40,613 bases of DNA. Source: a virus. Each line of letters starts with the position of its first letter. The stretch's first letter is position 1. Under the pieces are notes generated by a model. The model had not been told where the DNA came from, did no database searches, and saw nothing but the letters and a program-made list of their open reading frames with translations. This document shows positions 25,818 through 33,625 of this stretch, one piece after another. A program made the position numbers and the translations under genes. Location of the stretch: positions 1 through 40,613 of IMG/VR virus record IMGVR_UViG_3300033233_000085. One strand, given 5' to 3'.

Positions 25818-27592
25818 ATCCAATGAAGAAGTCCATTTCCCTTGTTCTCGCTTTACTGTTCTATGTCTCGATCCTTCCGTGGTCCGCCGGGGCCGTGCCG
25901 CCGAACGCTTCCTTCAACACGACCCGAACGAACGACCTCATCACGAGGGCGCCGTGGGTAGACGTAAGGTCGGATAACGCCGTCATAAATGGCTCGGATA
26001 CACGATCTTATTTACAAATTTCTATAGATCGCATGGTGGCAGCTGGAGGGGAAGTATTTCTTCCTCAGGGGGTGTATTCCGTAGCGAAACCACCGGGATC
26101 ATCCTATGTCCTAACCGGGTACTCTAATATGAAACTGCGCGGAGTCCCTGGCAAAACAATCATTAAGTTGATGTCGGCTGACGGAGACTGCTCCATTTTT
26201 GGAAGTTCCTCTTTTGTGGATAACGTGTCCATCGACGGAGTAACATTCGACGGGAATAAATCGGTCGTGTCTGCTGTTAATACATCGGGGTTGTTATTTC
26301 CGAACGTACAGAAAATCAATGTCACCAACTCTGTGTTCCGAAACTTTACGCTGGATGCTGCGCTTTTGGGAGAGACCACACTTGCCGGGGATGTATATTT
26401 TTATGGCAATAAGTTCAGCAATACGAACGGGAATGGGGTGAGGGCTTATCATATAAAGCGGTTACATGTAATAAATAATACCTTCGACGGATTTGTTAAG
26501 TCCTCCGTTGACACAAATCCAAGTGCAACCTTCGACAATAGTGCCGAGGTAAAGATATCATGGAATACAATAAATAACGGGGCTGCGTGGACCGCAGGGT
26601 ACAGCACTCTTTCTTTACTTGGAGACAAGATTGATGTAATAGGGAATACTATAGTTGGAGGGGGCGCGATAGTCGTTCACTCCACGTACACAAGGACTAT
26701 AGGAAATTATAAAATAGCACTTAACACTGTGGACAATTCCGTTGCAAATGCGATAGATGTAAATCAGGACACCAACACAAAGATATCCGTAGTGCTAAAT
26801 ACACTAACCGGATTCGTCGGAAGTGGCGTCAGCGTGGTGCTATGGGATAACGCGGCAACACCCACCAGGGAGACGATTATAGCACTAAACACGATTGAAG
26901 AGGGGAGTGGAACTTATACTTGGACGAACGAACCGGCATCTATAAAATTGGTCGGCGCTGCGAATGTAAAGGTGGCACTAAATACGATTAAAAACCCCAG
27001 GTTTGCAGGAATTGAAGTGGCGGGAAATGCCGCTGACATTGTGTTGGACGACAACGATATCTTCGGTCATAAGGGGCAAGCCCCCACAGACACGACAACC
27101 AGGTGGGGAGCGCCGATCATACTTATAGATCAGGGCGGGGCGATTAGACGAGTAACGGTACAGAACAATAATATATATAACTACCTGACAGCATTTACTC
27201 CCGATCCGTACAACCCTTTTGCTTCTGGAATAGTTTTGTACGGTGTAAGTTCTGATAATACCGCAATATCTGATGTGCTTGTTAAAAATAACACGATTCG
27301 TACAGGCAATGGTCCCGCTATTTACTCATCATACACAACGAACTCAATTATAGAAGGCAACAGGTCAACAGGATATCTAATGTATCCGTTCGCCGGATCA
27401 AACAATCCTGGACTGCAATACAATACTTTAATATCCGACGCCATTCCTTCCTCCGACAATACATACTATCTTGGAGAGAATACCGGCGCGTTTAGGTCGT
27501 GGAAGGGCATTACACTGAAAGATACAATTAATGGTAAACATTATAAGGTTACAATAGATAATGGGGTTGTTACTCCAACGGCACTTGATTAA
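25814..27592 (+). CDS. beta-helix tailspike / polysaccharide depolymerase with signal-peptide-like start
   Basis: The 592-residue protein overlaps the previous stop (ATGA) and has GGAGGAG upstream. Residues 5-27 form a signal-peptide-like stretch ending SAGA|V. The Pectate_lyase_3-type entry GGEVFLPQGVYSV (about 78-90) is followed by many right-handed beta-helix rungs rich in N (VINNTFDGF, IALNTIEEG, VALNTIKNP). It likely binds or degrades a host capsule or O-antigen. The first 55 codons are GC-rich like the neighbours; from about 25980 the DNA becomes AT-rich with AAT/ATA codons, so the receptor-binding part appears to have been acquired from elsewhere. Confidence 0.8.
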   Translation: MNPMKKSISLVLALLFYVSILPWSAGAVPPNASFNTTRTNDLITRAPWVDVRSDNAVINGSDTRSYLQISIDRMVAAGGEVFLPQGVYSVAKPPGSSYVLTGYSNMKLRGVPGKTIIKLMSADGDCSIFGSSSFVDNVSIDGVTFDGNKSVVSAVNTSGLLFPNVQKINVTNSVFRNFTLDAALLGETTLAGDVYFYGNKFSNTNGNGVRAYHIKRLHVINNTFDGFVKSSVDTNPSATFDNSAEVKISWNTINNGAAWTAGYSTLSLLGDKIDVIGNTIVGGGAIVVHSTYTRTIGNYKIALNTVDNSVANAIDVNQDTNTKISVVLNTLTGFVGSGVSVVLWDNAATPTRETIIALNTIEEGSGTYTWTNEPASIKLVGAANVKVALNTIKNPRFAGIEVAGNAADIVLDDNDIFGHKGQAPTDTTTRWGAPIILIDQGGAIRRVTVQNNNIYNYLTAFTPDPYNPFASGIVLYGVSSDNTAISDVLVKNNTIRTGNGPAIYSSYTTNSIIEGNRSTGYLMYPFAGSNNPGLQYNTLISDAIPSSDNTYYLGENTGAFRSWKGITLKDTINGKHYKVTIDNGVVTPTALD

Positions 27593-27601
27593 GGAGGGTA
27601 G

Positions 27602-27655
27602 ATGAGAGATTCCTTTCCAGCCGCCGTCGCGTTCGTGCTTGAAAGGGAGGGGTAA
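27602..27655 (+). pseudogene. 17-codon stub resembling the start of a GH108-type lysozyme
   Basis: GGAGGGTAG precedes ATG 27602. The 17 codons read MRDSFPAAVAFVLEREG and then TAA, directly followed by the lysozyme ATG at 27656. The pattern F-x-x-A-V-x-FVLE-x-EG is the opening of GH108-type endolysins and stops at the Glu-Gly that would be the catalytic site. It looks like the remains of an endolysin replaced by the GH24 gene; it could still act as a coupled leader peptide. Confidence 0.55.
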
Positions 27656-28081
27656 ATGGATCTCCTGAAAATCGTATCTCGCATCAAGGAGGAGGAGGGA
27701 TTCTCCCCGTACTCCTTCTGGGACGACGCAAAGGGCGGCGGGAAAGGCCAGTGGACTTTCGGCTACGGGACCGTCGCTCCCGGCGAGGGATGCTCCATTA
27801 CCGAACCGAAGGCCCTCGCTGAACTGGAAGCGATGGTCACCGTACACCTTGAGGACTACAACGAGATATTCAGCGGCTTCCACATACCCTCCGATAAGGA
27901 GGACGCACTGATGGATATGCTCTACAACCTCGGGGAAAGCAGGTTCCGCAAGTTCCGCAAGTTGATTGCGGCGGTGAAGCGTTATGACTGGAAAGAGGCC
28001 GGAAAGCAAATAAGGGAATCCATATATTACAAACAAGTAACAAGCCGGGCGGAAGAGAACGCCCAAACATTGGAGGCGTGA
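27656..28081 (+). CDS. endolysin, T4-lysozyme-like (GH24)
   Basis: The 141-residue protein has the GH24 layout: EEEG at 12-15 (catalytic Glu14 expected), an Asp pair at 23-24, then WTFGYGT (33-39) matching the YTIGIG of T4 lysozyme with its Thr. A 6-residue GGGKGQ insertion lies between Asp and Thr. Later ALMDMLYNLGESRFRKF (about 83-99) matches the family's LxxxxFNLG helix. It hydrolyses peptidoglycan at the end of infection. There is no signal peptide, so a holin is needed; the 28602 gene is a candidate. GGGAGGGG precedes the ATG. Confidence 0.85.
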   Translation: MDLLKIVSRIKEEEGFSPYSFWDDAKGGGKGQWTFGYGTVAPGEGCSITEPKALAELEAMVTVHLEDYNEIFSGFHIPSDKEDALMDMLYNLGESRFRKFRKLIAAVKRYDWKEAGKQIRESIYYKQVTSRAEENAQTLEA

Positions 28082-28437
28082 TGAAAAAAATACTCGTATT
28101 GTTGGCGGTGATCGTTCTGGTGATGAGCACGACGGCGGTGATGGCGTTCCGGCTGTACTTCACGCCGGTCACCACGTACACGGACAACACGGCGATTGAA
28201 CCGGCGAATCTGCCGGTGCTGTACGACTTCTGGATAGACGGCTCTCCGCTCGCCGTGGGCGCGACGTCCTCGCCGATCAACCTGATCGACAACACCTACG
28301 GGGCTACGCACACGTACAAGGGAAGGGCGCGGCTTGCAGACGGGCGCGTGTCGGATAACGTGGTGGCAACGCTGAGCAACCCTTTCGATCTTCGGTCCCC
28401 CAAAGCCCCGGGTGTTCCGTTGTCGATCGGTAACTAA
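28081..28437 (+). CDS. small secreted protein with signal peptide
   Basis: The ATG at 28081 overlaps the lysozyme stop (TGATG). The first 22 residues (MKKILVLLAVIVLVMSTTAVMA) are a signal peptide with cleavage expected after VMA. The mature 95 residues form a Thr/Asn-rich beta domain, with KGRARLADGRVSDNVVATL resembling a fibronectin III-type strand pair. Placed in the lysis cluster, it may act in the periplasm or envelope, but no lipobox is seen, so it is not a typical o-spanin. Confidence 0.6.
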   Translation: MKKILVLLAVIVLVMSTTAVMAFRLYFTPVTTYTDNTAIEPANLPVLYDFWIDGSPLAVGATSSPINLIDNTYGATHTYKGRARLADGRVSDNVVATLSNPFDLRSPKAPGVPLSIGN

Positions 28438-28449
28438 AGGAGGTACACC

Positions 28450-28602
28450 ATGTACTATCTCGTAGCGTTCGTTTCAGGGATCCTCGCAGGTGCAATCGGC
28501 GCGGTCATCTACTACCGGCGGCACGTGGCCGAGGTCGAGGCCCGACTTGCCGATGCGGTCGCTGCACGGAACAAGGTGGCGAGCAAAGTGGGAGGTAAGT
28601 GA
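28450..28602 (+). CDS. small single-span membrane protein
   Basis: AAAGGAGG lies 7 bases before the ATG. The 50 residues contain one transmembrane segment (about 3-21, LVAFVSGILAGAIGAVI), then a charged helix (YRRHVAEVEARLADAVAARN). The layout resembles a small i-spanin- or holin-accessory-type protein. It overlaps the next ATG (TGATG). Function not established. Confidence 0.55.
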   Translation: MYYLVAFVSGILAGAIGAVIYYRRHVAEVEARLADAVAARNKVASKVGGK

Positions 28603-28907
28603 TGGCCGACCAGAACTGGTTCCAGAAGATCCTGTCGGGCGTGTTCGACCAGCGCGGGGGCGTCTACGTCGGGATCTCCACCGTCACCGTGACCCTCATG
28701 GCGATCGCGGAGTTCATTACCAGCGGATTCAAGCCAGGGGTCGCGGGATGGCACCCGGTGGCCCCGGTGTGGTATGTCGCGGTCCCTGTCGGGATCTTCG
28801 CGTTCATCCTCGGGCTGTTCGTCATCAATCGGGGAACGACCTATTACATGGACAGCCGGTTCAACTCCCCGGCGGATAAACCGCCAGAGAAGCCCCCAAC
28901 AGGATAG
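28602..28907 (+). CDS. probable holin
   Basis: The 101-residue protein starts at ATG 28602 overlapping the previous stop. It has two hydrophobic segments (about 22-42 and 58-76), a polar turn between them, and a charged Pro-rich C-terminus. Size, two transmembrane spans and position two genes after the endolysin fit a two-span holin, which would open the inner membrane for the signal-less lysozyme. This is inference from topology. Confidence 0.5.
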   Translation: MADQNWFQKILSGVFDQRGGVYVGISTVTVTLMAIAEFITSGFKPGVAGWHPVAPVWYVAVPVGIFAFILGLFVINRGTTYYMDSRFNSPADKPPEKPPTG

Positions 28908-28919
28908 GAGGAAGGCGGT

Positions 28920-29513
28920 ATGTCATGGACATCAAGGATCCCTGCATGGATTGTAAGGTGGGGCCTGATTGCCCTTTGCGTCGTGTGTGCGCTGGCGTAC
29001 CTGCGTTTCGCTCCGGACTCCCTGAAGCCGTGGACGAATACCCCGCAACCGGCGGTGCAAGTCGCCGAGCCGAAGGTGGTGACAAAGATCGAGCGGGTAC
29101 TCATCCCCGGCCCCACAAAAGTAGTCACCATCGAAAAGATTAAGTACATCGAGAAGATGCCCGGAGTGCTGACCCCGGCCACGGTGCAGGACAACTCCGC
29201 ACACGTCATCGCGTCGGCCACCATCCCCCCGTCTCCGGCCGGGGGTACCGCCTCGGCCATCCTGCAATATGGTGCCGACAACACGGCGTTCGGAAGGATC
29301 GAGTATAGGCCAGCGCAGCCGAGGTTCTTTGCCATCCAGAAGGAGTTCGGCCTCAGGGCGGGCATGGGAACGGGGGGGCTCGTCATAGGCGAGGTCTATG
29401 CTCGCCCGGCCCGTGTAGGCCCCGTTACGGTCGAATTTAGGGCCTTCGGGAAGAGAGATGATCGAAGCGGGGCAGATTTCGGCGGCGTGGCGCTCATCGA
29501 CTACAGGTTTTAG
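28920..29513 (+). CDS. membrane-anchored protein of the lysis cluster
   Basis: The 197-residue protein has one N-terminal transmembrane segment (about 10-28), a Pro/Val/Lys-rich linker (about 35-90, repeated VVTKIE, VVTIEKIKYIEK), and a C-terminal beta-rich part ending in YRF. A terminal aromatic residue and alternating strands recall an envelope-spanning or outer-membrane-facing protein. GGAGGAAGG precedes the ATG. A spanin-like role is possible but not shown. Confidence 0.55.
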   Translation: MSWTSRIPAWIVRWGLIALCVVCALAYLRFAPDSLKPWTNTPQPAVQVAEPKVVTKIERVLIPGPTKVVTIEKIKYIEKMPGVLTPATVQDNSAHVIASATIPPSPAGGTASAILQYGADNTAFGRIEYRPAQPRFFAIQKEFGLRAGMGTGGLVIGEVYARPARVGPVTVEFRAFGKRDDRSGADFGGVALIDYRF

Positions 29514-29570
29514 GTGAGAAGGGGTCACAGGCGGGGCGAATTACATGGCACTTGATCGCAGGGGGGGCCA

Positions 29571-29786
29571 TTGAAGTCAGAAAACCGTGAGAATACGCGC
29601 AGATTGCATGAGGCATGCATGCATTCTCGGCAGAAACGAGTCTGCGGAGATTGTGGCCCTGCGGTCAAGGGTAACGCCTATGATCGTCCCGTGGCGAAAC
29701 GCAGGGTCCGCGTGATGGTGGAACCGACCCCGCCCCGGTACGATAACGTATTTTTTGAGGGCGTGGCATGGCTCGATACGTTATAG
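29571..29786 (+). CDS. small hypothetical protein
   Basis: A TTG start after a GGGGGGG run gives 71 residues rich in Arg/Glu with C25-x2-C28 (VCGDCG). No family recognised. Weak initiation signals make this uncertain; alternatively the 308 bases between 29513 and 29822 are largely untranslated. Confidence 0.3.
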   Translation: MKSENRENTRRLHEACMHSRQKRVCGDCGPAVKGNAYDRPVAKRRVRVMVEPTPPRYDNVFFEGVAWLDTL

Positions 29787-29821
29787 GCGGCTTGGCAAAA
29801 TAACCGAAGGGTGAAAAACTC

Positions 29822-30082
29822 ATGGCAGATTCCGGCAACCTCCCCGACGACTTCTGGCAGAGACTCGATGAGCGTCTTGAAAAGTTATCCATCAAGATCG
29901 AAGACTGCAACAGGTCGCTTGCTTCGCTCACAGCCTACGGTTGCGCACAACGACCGAACGATGTCAGGCGCATCGAGGAACTGGAGGGGTGGCGCACGAA
30001 GGGGATCATCGGCGTCATCGCCACGTTCGCCATGTCCATCGGGGCATTGATCGGGATGCTGCTGTCAGGACAGAACAAATAA
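29822..30082 (+). CDS. coiled-coil protein with C-terminal membrane anchor
   Basis: The 86-residue protein has a helical N-terminal part (WQRLDERLEKLSIKIEDCNRSLASL), a short loop, then one transmembrane segment (about 61-81, GIIGVIATFAMSIGALIGMLL) and a short tail. This architecture matches the small haemolysin XhlA-like or tail-anchored proteins in phage lysis cassettes. It is the last rightward gene before the terminator. Confidence 0.55.
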   Translation: MADSGNLPDDFWQRLDERLEKLSIKIEDCNRSLASLTAYGCAQRPNDVRRIEELEGWRTKGIIGVIATFAMSIGALIGMLLSGQNK

Positions 30083-30099
30083 TCCCCCGCCCACATTGG

Positions 30100-30160
30100 C
30101 AACGCGAGGGGGCGGGATTGGTAAGTTTAGGCACGCTAACTGTCAACGCGAGGGGGCGGG
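30100..30160 (+). repeat. 17-bp direct repeat before the terminator
   Basis: CAACGCGAGGGGGCGGG occurs at 30100-30116 and 30144-30160. The first copy also pairs imperfectly with AATCCCCCGCCC at 30081-30092, so it may form a weak hairpin ending rightward transcription. The two copies suggest local duplication. Confidence 0.55.
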
Positions 30161-30182
30161 GGTGTCAACGAACAAATAAAAA

Positions 30183-30207
30183 GGGGCACCCGAGATCCGG
30201 GTGCCCC
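30183..30207. terminator. bidirectional terminator between convergent operons
   Basis: GGGGCACCCG (30183-30192) and CGGGTGCCCC (30198-30207) form a perfect 10-bp stem with a 5-base loop. ATAAAAA lies on the left and TCGTCTTCTT on the right, so T-rich tails exist for both directions. It sits between the last rightward gene (ending 30082) and the end of the leftward operon (30216). Confidence 0.9.
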
Positions 30208-30215
30208 TCGTCTTC

Positions 30216-30881
30216 TTACCTCCCTCGGCTCGCCGCCGAGTCTCTCTTCACCGCAAGCACACCTGGGATCGACAGGTTTTCCTTGTGCGCCTTCGCGAGA
30301 CCATCGAGCCGAGCCTGATCCGGGATCATGTACTCCCGAGGAACCTTGCTAACATCTACGACTTGAGCCGACCAGATCTCGACGATGCTGAAGCCCTTCA
30401 CCTTCGCGACTTGGGGTGCCTCGGAGACCGTCGCCGCGATCGACGCGACCTTCTCCTCCAACTTGGCGACCTTCGTCACGTCTCCCCTCTCGATCGCCTT
30501 CAGCCGAGCCCGCTCGGCCCTCTCCATTTCGATGCGGGCCTTCTCCTCAGCATCCCAACGGATGCGTTCCTGCTCGCGTTGCCAGGCGATCATCTGCTTC
30601 TTGATGGCGTCCTCTGCGGCGGCGAGGACCGCGAGGGCGGGCTTGAACAGGTCGTCGACCTTGCGCCCGGCCTCCAGGATGGGGGCCTTCAACTCCTGCC
30701 GCTTCGCCTCGATCTCCTTCGACTTCTTCTTGATGGACTGCAACTCTGCGTTTGCGCCGACGAACTCCTCGTGTGTCGTGACGGTGAACGCTTGGCTGAT
30801 GGACAGGATGACTTCCGCTTCGGCCTTCGCTTGGTTCGCCTCCTGCGTCGGGGGCGGGATGACCAACTTGTCGATCGTCAT
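30216..30881 (-). CDS. coiled-coil protein of the recombination operon
   Basis: The 221-residue protein starts at ATG 30881 (GGAGGAAGC upstream on the minus strand). A long helix (about 38-145) carries KKKSKEIEAKRQELKAPILEAGRKVDDLFKP-type heptads, with an acidic/basic segment ERIRWDAEEKARIEMERAERAR. Proteins with this pattern commonly accompany phage single-strand annealing genes; their job is not known. The C-terminal 70 residues form a small mixed domain (FSIVEIWSAQVVDVSKVPREYM). It is last in the leftward operon. Confidence 0.55.
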   Translation of the reverse strand: MTIDKLVIPPPTQEANQAKAEAEVILSISQAFTVTTHEEFVGANAELQSIKKKSKEIEAKRQELKAPILEAGRKVDDLFKPALAVLAAAEDAIKKQMIAWQREQERIRWDAEEKARIEMERAERARLKAIERGDVTKVAKLEEKVASIAATVSEAPQVAKVKGFSIVEIWSAQVVDVSKVPREYMIPDQARLDGLAKAHKENLSIPGVLAVKRDSAASRGR

Positions 30882-31177
30882 GCTTCCTCCTTCGGCGGAT
30901 CGGGTAGAGGTTGCCAATGGGTCACCTCCCCGTCCACCCTCCAATGGACCTCCTCAAACTCGTTCGTCTCGTACCACCCCTCCTCGCAGTAATACTCGTC
31001 CGTCTTCTCGTCGTAGTCTTCCTCCCCAGAGACAGTGTCCGGGTGACACGCTAACGTAAACGGTGGGGCGTGTTGCGCCCGGAGTCTGCGCTTCTTCCCC
31101 TCGTACACCGTGGCGTAAACGATGACTGGCACACCCGGCTCCGGCAACCCGTCCTTCACGCCGATCCATCCCGTCAT
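30878..31177 (-). CDS. DUF551-like protein
   Basis: The 99-residue protein starting at 31177 reads WIGVKDGLPEPGVPVIVY and ends THWQPLPDPPKEEA, the two conserved ends of DUF551, common in phages and of unknown function. The acidic middle contains EEGWYETNEFEEVHWR. ATG 31177 lies at the end of a 106-bp repeat that also carries the start of the exonuclease gene at 31968, so its ribosome site is a copy of that one. An upstream in-frame ATG at 31291 overlaps the exonuclease stop and would add 38 residues encoded by the repeat. Confidence 0.75.
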   Translation of the reverse strand: MTGWIGVKDGLPEPGVPVIVYATVYEGKKRRLRAQHAPPFTLACHPDTVSGEEDYDEKTDEYYCEEGWYETNEFEEVHWRVDGEVTHWQPLPDPPKEEA

Positions 31178-31277
31178 GGGTACAACTCCCTTCTCGTGTG
31201 GCTGCACGTCAACGCCGCCAGGAATCTCGATCGGTCCCGTGGATCCTCGTGTCGCACGGGTCGTGCCTTGTCTCCCT
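31172..31277 (-). repeat. 106-bp perfect direct repeat, copy 1
   Basis: Identical to 31963-32068. On the minus strand it ends with the ATG-ACG start of the DUF551 gene. In copy 2 the same bases encode the last 33 or so residues of the RecB-like nuclease and the ATG-ACG start of the exonuclease gene. Perfect identity implies a recent duplication or active recombination. Confidence 0.95.
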
Positions 31278-31287
31278 TCGTCGACCG

Positions 31288-31968
31288 TCATGAAGTAACT
31301 CCTTTCCTGCGGCGTTGAAGTTCTATTCTTATGGTGTGAGCCACCCCCGCATCGAAGTCCTGTCTGGTCGCCCATTCCAGGTAGTCAGTAGGAACCTCGC
31401 TCCACGGCTTCCCAAAGTGCTTCCCCATCGGTACGCGGGGGAGGAGGGGAGGTTCGTCGCTCCATGCGATCAACTGCTCAACGCTCGCCAGTGATAGGGC
31501 CTTGATGAGAATCCGCGCCGTTACGTGGCAGTCGGGGAGCGCACGATGCGGAGGCATTCCGGCCTCGCCCGGGTCGCAGCCTTCGAGGAAATATCGGAGG
31601 ACGGAATTCGTATGCCGCGGCGAATCAGGCCACATCCGGAGCGCGCACTTGTACGTGTCGATCCAGGGGGACCCTTCTGGGTTGAAGAACTGCTTTTCAA
31701 AGTCGGCGTTGTGGGCGCAGAACACGAACGCCCCGATGGAGAGACTCTTCATGGCATCCGCCCACGGAATGCCGTACTCTATTTCCGCATCGGATATATG
31801 GTGCGCGGCCCGAGCCTCCACGCTGACTGGCCGCGAAGAGCAAACGACCTCTGACCACGCGCTGCCTATGGTGCCCCCATTGAGCACGTCCACGTACGCC
31901 GCCTCGACCACGTCCGCCGCGGGGGGAAGGCCGGTCGTCTCAAAATCTATGACCCGTATCATCGTCAT
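31288..31968 (-). CDS. DEDD 3'-5' exonuclease with DUF3820-like tail
   Basis: The 226-residue protein starts VIDFETTGLPP (D8-x-E10), the first motif of DnaQ/RNase T-type exonucleases; CAHNADFEKQF (about 100-110) is the second and HRALPDCHVTARIL the third, giving the DEDDh set. The C-terminal segment MGKHFGKPWSEVPTDYLEWA fits DUF3820. It likely trims 3' ends in recombination or degrades host DNA. The ATG overlaps the stop of the RecB-like nuclease gene. Confidence 0.85.
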   Translation of the reverse strand: MTMIRVIDFETTGLPPAADVVEAAYVDVLNGGTIGSAWSEVVCSSRPVSVEARAAHHISDAEIEYGIPWADAMKSLSIGAFVFCAHNADFEKQFFNPEGSPWIDTYKCALRMWPDSPRHTNSVLRYFLEGCDPGEAGMPPHRALPDCHVTARILIKALSLASVEQLIAWSDEPPLLPRVPMGKHFGKPWSEVPTDYLEWATRQDFDAGVAHTIRIELQRRRKGVTS

Positions 31969-32068
31969 GGGTACAACTCCCTTCTCGTGTGGCTGCACGT
32001 CAACGCCGCCAGGAATCTCGATCGGTCCCGTGGATCCTCGTGTCGCACGGGTCGTGCCTTGTCTCCCT
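31963..32068 (-). repeat. 106-bp perfect direct repeat, copy 2
   Basis: Second copy of 31172-31277, 791 bases away. Here it spans the nuclease gene's 3' end, its stop, and the overlapping start of the exonuclease gene. The gene cassette between the copies is exactly the exonuclease. Confidence 0.95.
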
Positions 32069-32606
32069 CCAGGTAGAGGCAGTAGCGTTCGACCTTGAAC
32101 GGCTGAACACCGACCAGACATTCCCCGAGCGCGATCTCCAGCCCCGCCGTCTGGAACCTGTAGGCGGGGTACTCGTTGCCGGTCTTGAAGTCGATGAGCG
32201 CGAGTCCGGTCTTCCAGATTCCAAACAGGTCGAGCCGCCCGGCGAACTGGTACCGCTTCGATCCGACGAGCCCCTCGACGAAGAGCGGCTTGATCCCGGA
32301 CTGCTCCCACCACTCGGCGAAGGTACGGACCTCGGGATAGATCAACTCGTCGACCGTCGACCAGTCCAAGACCTTCAGGATGAACAGTTCACACGCCTTG
32401 TGAATCAGGGTACCGCGCTCCATCGCGGCGGTCGCGTCGTGGCTCCCGGTGAAGTTGTGCAGTTGATCGACGACTTGGGTCACAGAGGGCACCGACACCC
32501 CGTCGATCCGGTACTGGTGTCCCTCCTCCAGGAAGGTGATGCGATAGGGGGGCGTAAGCCGCCCCCCCTCGCAAAGTTCCACGACTTTAGAGAGGGCTTT
32601 CGACAT
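31965..32606 (-). CDS. RecB/Cas4-like PD-(D/E)XK nuclease
   Basis: The 213-residue protein has RGTLIHKACEL (H69), FAGRLDLFG (D126), LIDFKTG (D139-x-K141) and YRFQTAGLEIAL (Q152), the ordered motifs of RecB-family PD-(D/E)XK exonucleases. In phages these pair with annealing proteins, as lambda exonuclease does with Red beta. It overlaps the next upstream gene (32587) by 20 bases and the exonuclease by ATGA. The last 33 residues come from the duplicated 106-bp segment. Confidence 0.85.
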   Translation of the reverse strand: MSKALSKVVELCEGGRLTPPYRITFLEEGHQYRIDGVSVPSVTQVVDQLHNFTGSHDATAAMERGTLIHKACELFILKVLDWSTVDELIYPEVRTFAEWWEQSGIKPLFVEGLVGSKRYQFAGRLDLFGIWKTGLALIDFKTGNEYPAYRFQTAGLEIALGECLVGVQPFKVERYCLYLEGDKARPVRHEDPRDRSRFLAALTCSHTRRELYP

Positions 32607-33612
32607 CGAGAGCCGCCTCCAGTTTCTTCGCCTCTCCGTAGGTCTTATTCAGCCACCGGCCCACGAGGCGAGGGTCGTCGATCCCTTGGGCACCTACCTC
32701 GATGTCCTTGGGCGGGGTGTCCTTCGTCTTCCCCATGAACTTCGACAGGTCGAAGATCACTTTCTCGACGGTCTCGTTGTACCTGGTCGCCGCCGCCGTG
32801 GCGGTTGCCAGGATGAAGGCTTTCTTCTCAGGATCGGTCCGGTGGGTATCTGCGGCACCCGTAGCGGGCTGAGGAGCCCTGGCGAGATCCCCTGCCGTGG
32901 CGGAAGGCTGATTCGGCTCCACGGTTTTTTCGGGATTTTCGGCCTTTACGGGTTCTGCCGTCGCCCTTGCTTGCGGCGTTTGGATCTTCCGGTTCTCCTC
33001 CTCGTGCTTCTGGTCCTCGCTCAACTCCTCGGCGATGGTGGTCCGATAGCCTCCCAGGACGACGACCCAAGAGAAGACATTCCGAAGGGACTTCGCGCAA
33101 GCCCTGGTCTGCGCCATCGAGCGCAACTGGAACAGAGGGACAGAGACCTCCCCGTCCGCGATCTTCACGCTCTTGTAGTGGCCCTTCTTCCCGCCGGACG
33201 GCGCGACCCATATCTTCTTGCCGTCCTTGTCGACTTCGTCCTCGTAGCGGTACTTCGTGCGGGTCGACCACTTCTCCTCGTCGTTGAGGCACATCGCCTC
33301 GGCCGATGAAAGGACCTGTCCGTTCCGGTCGAGGCAGTCGGCGATCGCGAGGAACCCCTTCACGCCGCCGAGGTCGATGAACTCCGTCGACCGGACCCTC
33401 GTCGTGCAACCGTAGAACTTCGCGACCGTCTGCCAGTCTTCGAACTCCAAGTATTGCTCGCCGCCCATCATCACCTTGTTCTTCTTCTGCGAGACGACGT
33501 CGACGAGGACCGCCGCCGCCTCCCTCGCTTCCTTGATGACGAGTGCGGGTTTCCTTGCGACAAACAGATCCGGCACGGACCCTTCGTATACTGCCAATTC
33601 ATCATCCTTCAT
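32587..33612 (-). CDS. recombination-module protein, possible single-strand annealing protein
   Basis: The 341-residue protein has a conserved core: YLEFEDWQTVAKFYGCTTRV (about 55-74) and SMAQTRACAKSLRNVFSWVVVLGGYRTT (about 165-192), a pattern widespread in phage recombination modules. The middle is a Pro/Glu/Ala-rich linker (about 205-260), and the last 80 residues form a small domain. Its place directly upstream of the RecB-like nuclease suggests it is the annealing or ssDNA-binding partner. No RecT, Erf or Rad52 motif is clear, so the family remains open. Confidence 0.55.
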   Translation of the reverse strand: MKDDELAVYEGSVPDLFVARKPALVIKEAREAAAVLVDVVSQKKNKVMMGGEQYLEFEDWQTVAKFYGCTTRVRSTEFIDLGGVKGFLAIADCLDRNGQVLSSAEAMCLNDEEKWSTRTKYRYEDEVDKDGKKIWVAPSGGKKGHYKSVKIADGEVSVPLFQLRSMAQTRACAKSLRNVFSWVVVLGGYRTTIAEELSEDQKHEEENRKIQTPQARATAEPVKAENPEKTVEPNQPSATAGDLARAPQPATGAADTHRTDPEKKAFILATATAAATRYNETVEKVIFDLSKFMGKTKDTPPKDIEVGAQGIDDPRLVGRWLNKTYGEAKKLEAALDVESPL

Positions 33613-33625
33613 GGTGCCTCCCTCT

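Noticed and set aside
31291-31968. Upstream extension of the exonuclease frame to 32313
   Set aside because: The extension is antisense-frame reading of the RecB-like gene; ATG 31968 overlaps that gene's stop and precedes the DEDD motif at once.
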